From NCBI RefSeq assembly GCF_001613165.1, contig NZ_BDBV01000042.1, positions 1-64,000 of the forward strand: a DNA stretch of 64,000 nucleotides. Reading direction: 5' to 3'. The notes under the pieces were generated by a model. The model had not been told where the DNA came from. It saw nothing but the letters and a program-made list of their open reading frames with translations, and ran no database searches. Of the stretch, positions 27,947-36,957 are shown piece after piece; within the stretch, counting starts at the first letter, position 1; every line of letters starts with the position of its first letter. The position numbers were made by a program, and so were the translations under genes. Source of the DNA: Nocardia mexicana NBRC 108244. Lineage in GTDB: Bacteria > Actinomycetota > Actinomycetes > Mycobacteriales > Mycobacteriaceae.

Positions 27947-28945
27947 ATGAACCCTGGTCGAACACGCGCGAGACGAGCCCTCGGGGGACGCACGCGCGCC
28001 GTGATGCAGCGGATCGGTCTCGTCACGGTGGCACTGGGGCTCGTGCTGAGCGCGGCCGCGTGCGGGTCCGGCGACTCCGAATCGTCCGGCGAGGTGACCA
28101 TCGCCCACACCATGGGCGAGGCCAAGATCGACGGCACCCCGAAGCGGGTGATCACCATCGGTACCCAATGGCTGGATGCCGCTGTGGCGCTGGGGGTTAC
28201 GCCCGTCGGCTACCTGGTTCCGGGCGGGCCCGGGGCGACCGTTCCGTGGCTGCCGCCGTCGCTGTCGCAGCAGTCGAAGGCGCTGACCATGGGCGGCGAT
28301 CTCGCCGAGCAGGTCGCGGCGCTGGAACCCGATCTCATCGTGGCCCCCGGCTTCATGATGGACAAGGCCATGTACGACAAGCTGTCCAAGCTGGCCCCGA
28401 CCATCGGCCCGCTCACCGGCGCCCAGGTCGACCCCTGGGAGGACCAGGTGACCACGCTCGGCAAGGCCCTGCACCGGCAGGCCGACGCCGACAAGGTCGT
28501 CGCCGATGTGCACGGCAAGATCGACGCGGTGGCCGCGAGGCATCCGGGCCTGAAGGGCAAGACGTTCCTCACCTGCATGCTGACCACGCCGACCCAGCTG
28601 ATGGTGCTGGCGGACCCGAAAGACGGCTCGGCCCAGGTGTTCTCCCGGATGGGCATGACGATGCCGGACAAGCTGGTGCAGGAGGCGCCGACCGGCGGGC
28701 GGCTGGCCCTGTCGCCGGAGCGGCTCAACGATCTCACCGCCGATCTGCTGGTCTGCGGCGCGGCGCCCGGCCTCGAGCAGAAGTTCAAGCAGCTGCCGGG
28801 GTACGCCGAGCTGCCGTCGGTGCGTCAGGGCGGCATCGCCTTCATCGACATGATCACGATCAACGCCATCAACCTGCCGACCGCGCTGTCGCTGCCGTAC
28901 GTGCTCGACAAGCTCGAGCCGACGCTCGCGAACGTCGGGAAGTGA
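27947..28945 (+). CDS. FecB-like iron-siderophore substrate-binding lipoprotein
   Basis: 332-residue periplasmic-binding-protein-type lipoprotein (helical backbone/TroA superfamily, FecB-like). A basic N-region and hydrophobic stretch end in LSAAACGSG, a lipobox with the Cys near residue 35, so it is anchored outside the membrane. The mature protein contains PKRVITIGTQWLDAAVALGV and GYLVPGG, typical of ferric-siderophore binders. AAGGAG precedes ATG 27947. It has its own iron box and probably delivers the ferric siderophore to an ABC importer. Confidence 0.9.
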   Translation: MNPGRTRARRALGGRTRAVMQRIGLVTVALGLVLSAAACGSGDSESSGEVTIAHTMGEAKIDGTPKRVITIGTQWLDAAVALGVTPVGYLVPGGPGATVPWLPPSLSQQSKALTMGGDLAEQVAALEPDLIVAPGFMMDKAMYDKLSKLAPTIGPLTGAQVDPWEDQVTTLGKALHRQADADKVVADVHGKIDAVAARHPGLKGKTFLTCMLTTPTQLMVLADPKDGSAQVFSRMGMTMPDKLVQEAPTGGRLALSPERLNDLTADLLVCGAAPGLEQKFKQLPGYAELPSVRQGGIAFIDMITINAINLPTALSLPYVLDKLEPTLANVGK

Positions 28946-28956
28946 GAGGTACCGCC

Positions 28957-30651
28957 ATGCCCGAATCCTCCGTGCCGAGTTCGACTCCCGCCGCCCGCGG
29001 AGTCCCGCTGTCGCTGGCGCAGCAGGCCGCGCTGCTGCCCGAACGCATGCGGCGCACACCGGCCGCCAATCTGTTCGTGGCGCTGGAGATTTCGCCCGGC
29101 CTGGATGCCGAGGCGCTGGACCGTGCCGCGGTGGCGGTGATTTCGCGGCACGAGATCCTGCGGACCGTGTACCCGGACGATCGCCGGATTCCCTATCAGC
29201 GGGTGGTTCCCGCACCGGAGTCGGTGGTCGAGGTCGTGGAGCCGGACGGGGCGCAGCTGACGCGCGTACTGCTGGACGACGCCGCGCACGCGTTCGATCT
29301 CCTGGCCGGGCCTCCTGTGCGAATCCGGTTGTACCGGTTGGCGGATCGCGATGTGCTGTCGCTCGCCGCGCATCCGGTGGCCGCCGACGATCGGTCGATC
29401 GAGCTGCTGGTCGCCGTGCTGTTCGCGGCCTACGACGGCGCGCCGGTTCCCGAGGCGGCCCAGTATCGGACCTTCGCCGCGGCGCAGTTGAAGACGCTGG
29501 CCGCCGACGCCTCCGGGGACGCCGATCTGAACTACTGGCTGGAGCGGCTGGCCGACCTGCCGGAGCGGGCGGAGATCGCGCCCGCGGACCCGGAAGCCGG
29601 TGCCGGACAGTCCGTCTCACCGGCCGCCCATCGCGTGTTCCGGCTGCCGATCGCCACCATCGGGGCATTGGCCGCGGACGTGACGGTCGACACCGCGCTC
29701 GCCGCGGTGGTGGCGCGTGCGCTGAGCGAGGCCGGAATGGGTGACGATATCGCCGTCGGTGTCGCCGATGCGGGCCGCGGCACCGATGCGGAGGCGGCGT
29801 TCGGGGCATACGCCAATCATCTTGTGCTGCGGCTCGATCCGGCCGCCGATCGCACGCCGCGGCAGTCGATCGAGGATGCGGCCCGGGTCGCGGCCGAGGC
29901 TCGCGCGCACGCGGCGACCCGCATCGAGCGCCTCACCCACCAGTTGCGGGGTGCGGCCGCGGTATCGAGCGGTGTGCTGTTCCAGGCCCTGGTCAACGTC
30001 CGCTCGGAGAGCGCGAGCGCACCCGCCGGACGGACCGTGCGCGAGCTCGCGCGGCGCGTCGCGCGGCCGCACGGGGTGGATATCGCGGTAGACGTCGTCA
30101 CCGACACCGACGGCGCGACGGTGACCGTCGGGTTCTCGCCGGCGCTGGCCGGACATCCCGGCATCGACGGATTCGCCGGGCTGCTCGAGCAGCTGTGCGC
30201 GGACTGGGCCGCCGGGCCGGATGTTCCGCAGTCCTCGCCCGCATCGGCGCCCGTGCTGTTCACCCGAGTCGACGCACCGGAAACGGGTGCCACCGGTCTG
30301 GGCGGCGCCCCGCGCACCGACGCGGAGCGGACGATCGCGAGCGCCATCCGCGAGATCCTCGAGCTCGAGGACGACGACGAGGTCGGGCGCGCGGACACCT
30401 TCTTCTCGCTCGGCGGCGACAGCATCGCCGCGCTGCGGCTGGTCACCCTGCTCGGCGAGCGGGGATACACGCTGGACGTGCAGAAGGTGTTCGAGTTCCC
30501 GGCGATTCATGAACTCGCCGAACAGCTTACGGACGCCGACACGGCCGCAGGCGCCGAGGAACCGGCCGCGCCCGAGGTGGCGCCGATGGCCGCCTCCGGC
30601 CTGGATCAGGCCGCCCTGCAGGCGCTCGGCAGGAAGTTCGCCGCGCAGTGA
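28957..30651 (+). CDS. NRPS fragment, C(degenerate)-T without A domain
   Basis: 564-residue protein. Residues ~15-420 form a condensation-type domain whose active-site motif reads HPVAADDRS: the catalytic second His is Pro, and DG is DD. A carrier domain follows at ~455-530 with an intact phosphopantetheine site, FFSLGGDSIAALRLVTL. There is no A domain, so the carrier must be loaded in trans or act as a shuttle. The GTGA overlap with the next NRPS indicates that the two proteins are made together and that this carrier probably feeds the downstream C domain. Confidence 0.88.
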   Translation: MPESSVPSSTPAARGVPLSLAQQAALLPERMRRTPAANLFVALEISPGLDAEALDRAAVAVISRHEILRTVYPDDRRIPYQRVVPAPESVVEVVEPDGAQLTRVLLDDAAHAFDLLAGPPVRIRLYRLADRDVLSLAAHPVAADDRSIELLVAVLFAAYDGAPVPEAAQYRTFAAAQLKTLAADASGDADLNYWLERLADLPERAEIAPADPEAGAGQSVSPAAHRVFRLPIATIGALAADVTVDTALAAVVARALSEAGMGDDIAVGVADAGRGTDAEAAFGAYANHLVLRLDPAADRTPRQSIEDAARVAAEARAHAATRIERLTHQLRGAAAVSSGVLFQALVNVRSESASAPAGRTVRELARRVARPHGVDIAVDVVTDTDGATVTVGFSPALAGHPGIDGFAGLLEQLCADWAAGPDVPQSSPASAPVLFTRVDAPETGATGLGGAPRTDAERTIASAIREILELEDDDEVGRADTFFSLGGDSIAALRLVTLLGERGYTLDVQKVFEFPAIHELAEQLTDADTAAGAEEPAAPEVAPMAASGLDQAALQALGRKFAAQ

Positions 30652-33600
30652 GCGTCGAGATCCTCGATGTCGTCGCGCTGTCCCCGCTGCAGCGGGGACT
30701 GTACTCGGTGAGTTCGATATCGCGCGGTGTCGATCCCTATCTGGTCACCTTCGCGGTGCGCGTCGAGAATCTGACCGATCCGGCCGCGCTGCGGACCGCG
30801 TTCGACGAATTGCTCGGCCGCTACCCGCATCTGGGCGGCGCGGTGCTGGCCGAGGACGTGCCGCATCCGGTGCTCGTCATCACCTCGGCCGGGCGGATCG
30901 GCTGGCGCGAGGTCGATCTGCGCGAGGCGGACGATCCGGATGCGGCGGCGCGGGAACTGTATTGGGACGAGGCACGGCGGCGGCTGGACCTCGAGCGCGG
31001 ACCGCTGTTCCGGGTGGTGGTCGCGCGGGTCGGCGAGGCCGACTACGAATTGGTCTGCACCGCACACCATATCGTCGTCGACGGCTGGTCGATTCCGCTG
31101 CTGTTCTCCGATCTGATCGCGCTGCACCGCGGTGCGGGCGACACCCTGCCGACCGCGCCGCCGCTGCGCGAGCACGCGGCGTGGCTGGCGACCCGGGACA
31201 CCGCGGCGTCGGGGCGGGCGTGGGCCGAGGCGCTGGCCGGGCTCGCGCCGATGCCCATGGTCGGGCCTCCGGCACCGGCCCAGCTCGACCTCCCCGTGGT
31301 GGGCGAGGCGCGGCTGGACCCGGGCACCACCGCGGCACTGCTCACCTGGGCGCGCGGGCGCGGACTGACTCTCAATACGCTGCTCCAGATGGCCTGGGCG
31401 CGTGTGCTTTCCGGGCTCACCGGGCGCGACGACGTGGTGTTCGGGCAGACCACCTCGGGGCGGGACGCCTCGCTGCCCAATGCCGAACGGCTCGTCGGGG
31501 CGCTCGTCACCACCATTCCCGTGCGGGTGCGGATGGACGAGCGGGATCCGGGGGAGATCGGCGCGCAGCTGCAGCGCGAGGTGGCGCGGCTGCGGGCCCA
31601 CGAATACCTCGGCATCGCCGAGATCACCCGGCACGCCGGCGCCGGGCAGCTCTTCGACACCCTGCTGGTCTTCGAGAACTCGCCCGTCGGTGCCGTCACC
31701 GCCGGAATGCCGATGGGCGGCGGGGCGACGATGACCGCGCGCCGGGTGGATTCGCCGAGCCACTACCCGATGGCGGTGGTGCCGGTGCTCGAGCACGGCG
31801 AGCTGATCTGCCGCGTCGAGACGCGACCGGACCTGCTGGCCACCTTCGATCCCGACCGGATGGCGCGACGGGTGCTGGCGGTGGCCCAGCGGCTCATCGG
31901 CGCCGCCCGGGCCTGCGATGCCGACGTGCTGCTGGACGACGAGCCGGTCGCGATCACCGCGGCGGGTCCTTCGCCGTCCGATGCGCGAGTCTCCTCGTCT
32001 TTCCGGCGAGTGCCGGAATCGAATGCTGCGGGTATCGGCGGAGTGCCGGGGGCACTGCTGAATGCCACCGCCGATGCGGCCGGGCGGGCAGCGGTGATCG
32101 ATGCGGTGGGGGAGCAGAGTTTCGAGGAGTTCGGTTCGGCTGTACGGACATTGGCGGCCGAATTGCGGGCCGCCGGGGTGCGGCCGGGGGATGCCGTCGC
32201 GGTCATGCTGCCGCGGGATCGGCGAGTGCTGCACGCGCCCTTCGCCGTTGGCCTGGCGGGTGCCACGTGCGTTCATGTCGACCCCGCGACCCCCGCCGAC
32301 CGCGTGGCATACATGCTGACCACCGCGGGCGGCCGGATGATTCTCGCCGATGCCGCTCGCGCCGATGTCATAGCCGAGGTTCGTGCGTCGGGAATCGACT
32401 GCCTGCACGCGATTCCGGATAATGCCGGCCGCCTGCGGTTCGCGGAATCCGGCGATCTGCGTGCCGAGTCGGTGGCGGCGCCCGTGCCGCACCCGGACGT
32501 GCCCTTCTACGTCGTTTTCACCTCCGGCACCACCGGACGCCCGAAAGGCGTTGCGGTATCGCATCGTTCGCTGCTGAACCACTGGGCCAACCATGAGCGC
32601 CGGATCTTCGCGCCGACCGCGGCAGCGGTGGCCGACCGGCCGCTGCGGATCGGGCACGGCTGGTCGACCGGATTCGACGCCGCGTGGCAGCCGACGGTCG
32701 CGCTGCTGAGCGGGCATACCGTGGTGCTGCTGGGCGACGAGGTGCGCACCGATGCCGAGCGGATCGTCGCGGCGATCGACGAGTACGGGATCGACATCTT
32801 CGACACGTCGCCGTCCATGCTGAATCGGCTCGTCGCCGCCGGGCTTTTCGAGAAGCAGGGCGAGGACGAACGCTGCCCGCTGGCGGTGCTGGCGCTGGGT
32901 GGCGAGGCGATCAGCCCGGATACCTGGCGGCGACTGCAGGGCCTGCCCACCACCCGGGTGATCAACTTCTACGGCCCTACGGAGACGACCGTGGAGGCCC
33001 TGATGGCCGACGTGCACGAGCACGCGGCGCCCACCATCGGCCGACCGTTCGACGGGATGCGGGCCGAGGTTCTCGATCATCGGCTGCGCCCGGTGCCGCC
33101 CGGCGGTACCGGCGAGCTGTACCTGTCGGGCCCGCAGCTGGCCCTCGGATATCTCGGCAGGCCGGGCACGACGGCCGCGGCGTTCGTGGCCGGTGCGGGT
33201 GGAAGGCGTTACCGCACCGGCGATCTGGTGCGCCGCGGCGCCGATGGCACGGTCGCCTACGAGGGACGCATCGACAGTCAGGTGAAGATCAACGGTTACC
33301 GGGTGGAGCCCGACGAGGTCACCGTCGTGCTGCGCGAACTCGACGGTGTGCGGCATGCGGCGGCCCTGGCCTTCACCGAGAACGGCCGAACCCGGTTGGG
33401 GGCGTTGGTCGTCGGCGGTCGGTCGGTGGCGGAGATCCGATCGGCACTGGCGCGGCGGTTGCCGCAGTTTCTCGTGCCGACGCGCATCGTGCACGTCGGC
33501 GAGATTCCGTTGAACCGCAACGACAAACTGGATGTGCACGCCGCGGCCGCACTGCTGGCGCGGCCCGCCGGGGCAACTGCTGCGGTGGAGCCGGAAACCG

Positions 33601-35069
33601 AGACCGAGCGCACTTTGATCGCCGTGATCGGGGCCATGACCGCGAGGTCGGAAACCACCGATGGCGATATGGACCGGCGCGGGGCGGAGTCCGGTGGGGC
33701 GCGGATCGGAATCCTCGACAGCCTGGTCGATCTGGGCATCGACAGCATCGGCGTGATCGACCTGGTGTCGCGGCTGCGGGGTGCGGGCTTCCGCATCTCC
33801 GCGCGGGATGTGCTCGCCGCCGCCGACCTGCGCGATCTGGCGCGCCGCCTGGACGATCCGGATTCGCGGGACGACGAGGCCGCCGCCGAAGTGACTCCCG
33901 CCGGGGCGGTCCTACCGCTGACCGATTTGGCGCACGAGATCATCGCCAACGGCGACTACCGTTATCTCGCGCAGTCCCAGGTGATTTCGCTGCCGCAGGA
34001 CGTGTCGGTGGAGGCCGTCGTCACGCGGCTGGAGGCACTGGCCACCGCGCACCCGACATTGCGCTCTCGGCTGAGCGTCGATGAGTCCGGAACATCGGTG
34101 TTGGTGGTGAGTGAGGCGTCGAGCGCGGCCGAGCTGATCTCGGTCTCCGACGAATCCGGCGGTGCGGCCGCCGCTCTGGCCGACACCGTGGAACGCCTCG
34201 ACCCGGAGGCGGGGCGCATGGTGGCCGCCACCATGCTGAACGGCCCGAATCGCCGCCTGCTGCTGTCGATTCACCACCTGGCCGTCGACGTCGTGTCCTG
34301 GCTGATCCTCATGGACGACCTGCGGCAGCTGGAGCAGGGGGAGAAGCCGCTCAACGAACGACGCGACCGTGCGGATGGCGATGGTGTAGGCGTGCGTGGC
34401 ATCCGACCCGCAATCCTGGGAGCGCCGCTGGGTGGCAGGTTCACCGATCCGGCGACGGACAAGGCGGGCAAGGCGATTCAGCGCGTCGTCGAGCTGGGAC
34501 CGGACGAGACCGAGCGCCTGCTGTCCCGCTGCGCCGAAGCCGATGTGCCGCTGGAGGAGGCGCTGCTGTCGGCCTGCGCGCAGATCGTGGCCGACACCGC
34601 CGACTTCGCCGGGCGCATCGCGGTGACCCGGGAGTCGCACGGACGCGCGCCGGACGACGACACTCGCCGGGTGGGTTGGTTCACCGTGGAGGAGACGGCG
34701 CTGGTGCCCGCGGCGGAGATCCAGGATTGGGCGCCGAACGCGGGACGCCCGCCGCTCTCGGACCGCACCCTGGCCGCCCGCGGGCAGATTCGCCTCAATC
34801 ACCTGGGCCGGTTCGATGTGCTGCGGTTCGGCACCGGGCCGTGGTCGCCGGTGCCGCTGTCGGAGTTCACCTCCGAATTCGGCGTTGCCGGGCATCCGGA
34901 TCTCCCGCTACGTTTCACCCTCGACGTGAATACCGCCGTGGTGCCGCGTGATTCGCGACCGGCGCTGGTCGCGCAGTTCGACGCCAACGCGGCCGTGCTC
35001 GACGAGGCCGAGGTGCAGGCCCGCACCGACCGGTGGCTGGCCGTATTGTCCACATTCGCCGAGGGGTGA
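30648..35069 (+). CDS. NRPS, C-A-T-E (MbtF-like terminal module)
   Basis: 1473-residue synthetase, close to the ~1460 residues of mycobactin MbtF. The C domain (1-~430) has intact HHIVVDGWS at ~140. The A domain (~470-960) has FTSGTTGRPKG at ~623, FYGPTE, YRTGDLVRR and catalytic Lys in NRNDKLDV. My reading of the code is D-A-Q-D-L-L-F-V-E-K, with acidic residues that could suit a lysine-type side chain. The T domain has LGIDSIGVIDLV (~1030). The C-terminal domain (~1080-1470) is of the E/C type with HHLAVDVVSW at ~1209 (Gly to Val) and QIRLNHLGRF at ~1381. There is no thioesterase domain, so release is probably by this terminal domain or by cyclisation. Confidence 0.9.
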   Translation: MSVEILDVVALSPLQRGLYSVSSISRGVDPYLVTFAVRVENLTDPAALRTAFDELLGRYPHLGGAVLAEDVPHPVLVITSAGRIGWREVDLREADDPDAAARELYWDEARRRLDLERGPLFRVVVARVGEADYELVCTAHHIVVDGWSIPLLFSDLIALHRGAGDTLPTAPPLREHAAWLATRDTAASGRAWAEALAGLAPMPMVGPPAPAQLDLPVVGEARLDPGTTAALLTWARGRGLTLNTLLQMAWARVLSGLTGRDDVVFGQTTSGRDASLPNAERLVGALVTTIPVRVRMDERDPGEIGAQLQREVARLRAHEYLGIAEITRHAGAGQLFDTLLVFENSPVGAVTAGMPMGGGATMTARRVDSPSHYPMAVVPVLEHGELICRVETRPDLLATFDPDRMARRVLAVAQRLIGAARACDADVLLDDEPVAITAAGPSPSDARVSSSFRRVPESNAAGIGGVPGALLNATADAAGRAAVIDAVGEQSFEEFGSAVRTLAAELRAAGVRPGDAVAVMLPRDRRVLHAPFAVGLAGATCVHVDPATPADRVAYMLTTAGGRMILADAARADVIAEVRASGIDCLHAIPDNAGRLRFAESGDLRAESVAAPVPHPDVPFYVVFTSGTTGRPKGVAVSHRSLLNHWANHERRIFAPTAAAVADRPLRIGHGWSTGFDAAWQPTVALLSGHTVVLLGDEVRTDAERIVAAIDEYGIDIFDTSPSMLNRLVAAGLFEKQGEDERCPLAVLALGGEAISPDTWRRLQGLPTTRVINFYGPTETTVEALMADVHEHAAPTIGRPFDGMRAEVLDHRLRPVPPGGTGELYLSGPQLALGYLGRPGTTAAAFVAGAGGRRYRTGDLVRRGADGTVAYEGRIDSQVKINGYRVEPDEVTVVLRELDGVRHAAALAFTENGRTRLGALVVGGRSVAEIRSALARRLPQFLVPTRIVHVGEIPLNRNDKLDVHAAAALLARPAGATAAVEPETETERTLIAVIGAMTARSETTDGDMDRRGAESGGARIGILDSLVDLGIDSIGVIDLVSRLRGAGFRISARDVLAAADLRDLARRLDDPDSRDDEAAAEVTPAGAVLPLTDLAHEIIANGDYRYLAQSQVISLPQDVSVEAVVTRLEALATAHPTLRSRLSVDESGTSVLVVSEASSAAELISVSDESGGAAAALADTVERLDPEAGRMVAATMLNGPNRRLLLSIHHLAVDVVSWLILMDDLRQLEQGEKPLNERRDRADGDGVGVRGIRPAILGAPLGGRFTDPATDKAGKAIQRVVELGPDETERLLSRCAEADVPLEEALLSACAQIVADTADFAGRIAVTRESHGRAPDDDTRRVGWFTVEETALVPAAEIQDWAPNAGRPPLSDRTLAARGQIRLNHLGRFDVLRFGTGPWSPVPLSEFTSEFGVAGHPDLPLRFTLDVNTAVVPRDSRPALVAQFDANAAVLDEAEVQARTDRWLAVLSTFAEG

Positions 35070-35088
35070 GCAGAGTGGGAGGAAGGGC

Positions 35089-36957
35089 ATGACGGTCGAA
35101 ACGGCCGAACAGGCCGCGCCGGACGCGAAGACACCGGCGCTGGAACCGGATCGGGTGGCGCTCAAACAGCAGCGCAGGGTCGACGGTGCCGCGCGCAAGC
35201 AGATCCTGGCTCCGGTGAACGGCGCGCTGTCGCTGGCGAGCCTGGTCATCGTGGTGTCCTCGGTCTGTGCGGTGGTCCCGTTCATTCTGATCGTCGAGGC
35301 GTGCCGGGAGCTGCTGTCGACACCGGTCGATTCGGATCGGGTGTGGTGGTTGGTGATCACCGCGATCGTGGTGCTGGTGGTCCGCGGCCTGCTACAGGCC
35401 GGGGCGCTGGTCTGGACGCACCTGGTGGACGCGAGGTTCCAGCTGACCCTGCGACAACTGCTGGCGGCCAAGCTGACTCGGGTGCCGCTCGGCTGGTTCA
35501 CCGAGCGCAGTTCGGGTGAGGTGAAGAAGTTCCTGCAGGACGATGTCGAGGCGCTGCACTATCTGGTGGCGCACGCGCGGCTGGAGTTCGTCGGCGCGGT
35601 GACCGTCCAATTGGTCGCGCTCATCTACCTTTTCACCGTCGACTGGCGGCTCACACTGGTGCTGCTGGTGCCGCTGATCCTCTACACCCGCGCGCTCGCC
35701 GCCATGATGGGGCCGGGCCACCGGGAGCGGCTGGCGGAGTTCGAGGGCTCCGAACGCAAGATCGAGCAGTCGACCATCGAATTCGTAGACGGCATCCAGG
35801 TCGTGCGCGCGTTCGGTCAGGCGCGCAAGGCGCACAACACCTTCCAGCAGGCGGTCGACAAGACAGCGGCGAACCTGCTCGCGTGGAAGACCCCGATGAC
35901 GCAGCTGCAGTCGGCCGCCGAGATCCTGCTGACACCGGTGTTCCTCATGCTGGTGGTCGTCGTCGCCGGGCTCGGTTTCGTCGATCTGGGCTGGATCGAC
36001 GCCGCGGACATCCTGCCGTTCCTGCTGCTCGGCATCGGGCTCGGCAGCGCGCTGCTGGGCATCGGCTACGGCGGTCAGGCGCTGCGCGAGGGGGCCGCTG
36101 CGGCGCTGCGGCTGCACGAGTTGCAGCAGACGCCGGAGCTGTCGGTGCGGGCGGGCGCGGAGGCGGCCGAGGCAGGAGCAACCGGCGACCGTGCCGGGCT
36201 GCCGGTGCGGTTCGAGGGGGTGAGCTTCGGCTATCGGAAGGACCGGACGGTCCTGCGCGACATCGATATCGAGCTGGCGCCGGGCACCATCACCGCGCTG
36301 GTCGGGCCGAGCGGCTCCGGCAAATCGACGCTGGCCCGGCTGCTGCCCCGCTTCTACGACGTCACCGACGGCCGAATCACCATCGGCGGCAAGGATTTGC
36401 GCGAGTTCTCCACCGAGGAGCTGTACCGCACCGTCGGATTCGTCCTGCAGGACGTGCGGATGATTCGCGGCACCATCCGGGACAATATCCGCCTGGCCCG
36501 GCCCGACGCCGACGACGCCGTGATCGAGCGTGCCGCCCGGGCGGCGCAGATCCACGACCGCATCGCCGCCCTGCCGCGCGGATACGACTCCGAGATCGGC
36601 GTCGACGCAGTGCTTTCCGGCGGCGAGGCGCAGCGCCTGTCGATCGCCCGCACGCTGCTGGCCGACACCCCCGTCCTGGTATTGGACGAGGCGACGGCCT
36701 TCGCCGATCCCGAATCCGAGGCCGCGGTGCAGGACGCGCTCGCGGTGCTGGTCGCCGACCGGACGGTGCTGGTGATCGCGCATCGGCTGCACACGATCAC
36801 GGGTGTCGATCGGATTCTCGTGCTGGAGGACGGGGTGGTGGCCGAGAGCGGCGATCACGCCACGCTGTCGGGCGCCGGCGGGCTCTACCAGCGGCTGTGG
36901 GAGACGAACGAGGCCTCCATCAACGAGATCGAGCTCGTCGAAGGGGAGATCCGATGA
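35089..36957 (+). CDS. ABC transporter, fused permease-ATPase (IrtA-like without SIP domain)
   Basis: 622-residue type IV (exporter-fold) half-transporter. Six TM helices occupy residues ~45-340. The ATPase follows with Walker A GPSGSGKST (~405), signature LSGGEAQRLSIAR (~509), Walker B VLVLDEATA and His-loop IAHRLHTI. With the next gene it resembles the mycobacterial IrtA/IrtB and YbtP/Q importers of ferric siderophores. The N-terminal siderophore-reductase domain of mycobacterial IrtA is missing; a separate gene at 40695-41393 supplies that function. GGGAGGAAGG precedes ATG 35089. Confidence 0.9.
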   Translation: MTVETAEQAAPDAKTPALEPDRVALKQQRRVDGAARKQILAPVNGALSLASLVIVVSSVCAVVPFILIVEACRELLSTPVDSDRVWWLVITAIVVLVVRGLLQAGALVWTHLVDARFQLTLRQLLAAKLTRVPLGWFTERSSGEVKKFLQDDVEALHYLVAHARLEFVGAVTVQLVALIYLFTVDWRLTLVLLVPLILYTRALAAMMGPGHRERLAEFEGSERKIEQSTIEFVDGIQVVRAFGQARKAHNTFQQAVDKTAANLLAWKTPMTQLQSAAEILLTPVFLMLVVVVAGLGFVDLGWIDAADILPFLLLGIGLGSALLGIGYGGQALREGAAAALRLHELQQTPELSVRAGAEAAEAGATGDRAGLPVRFEGVSFGYRKDRTVLRDIDIELAPGTITALVGPSGSGKSTLARLLPRFYDVTDGRITIGGKDLREFSTEELYRTVGFVLQDVRMIRGTIRDNIRLARPDADDAVIERAARAAQIHDRIAALPRGYDSEIGVDAVLSGGEAQRLSIARTLLADTPVLVLDEATAFADPESEAAVQDALAVLVADRTVLVIAHRLHTITGVDRILVLEDGVVAESGDHATLSGAGGLYQRLWETNEASINEIELVEGEIR

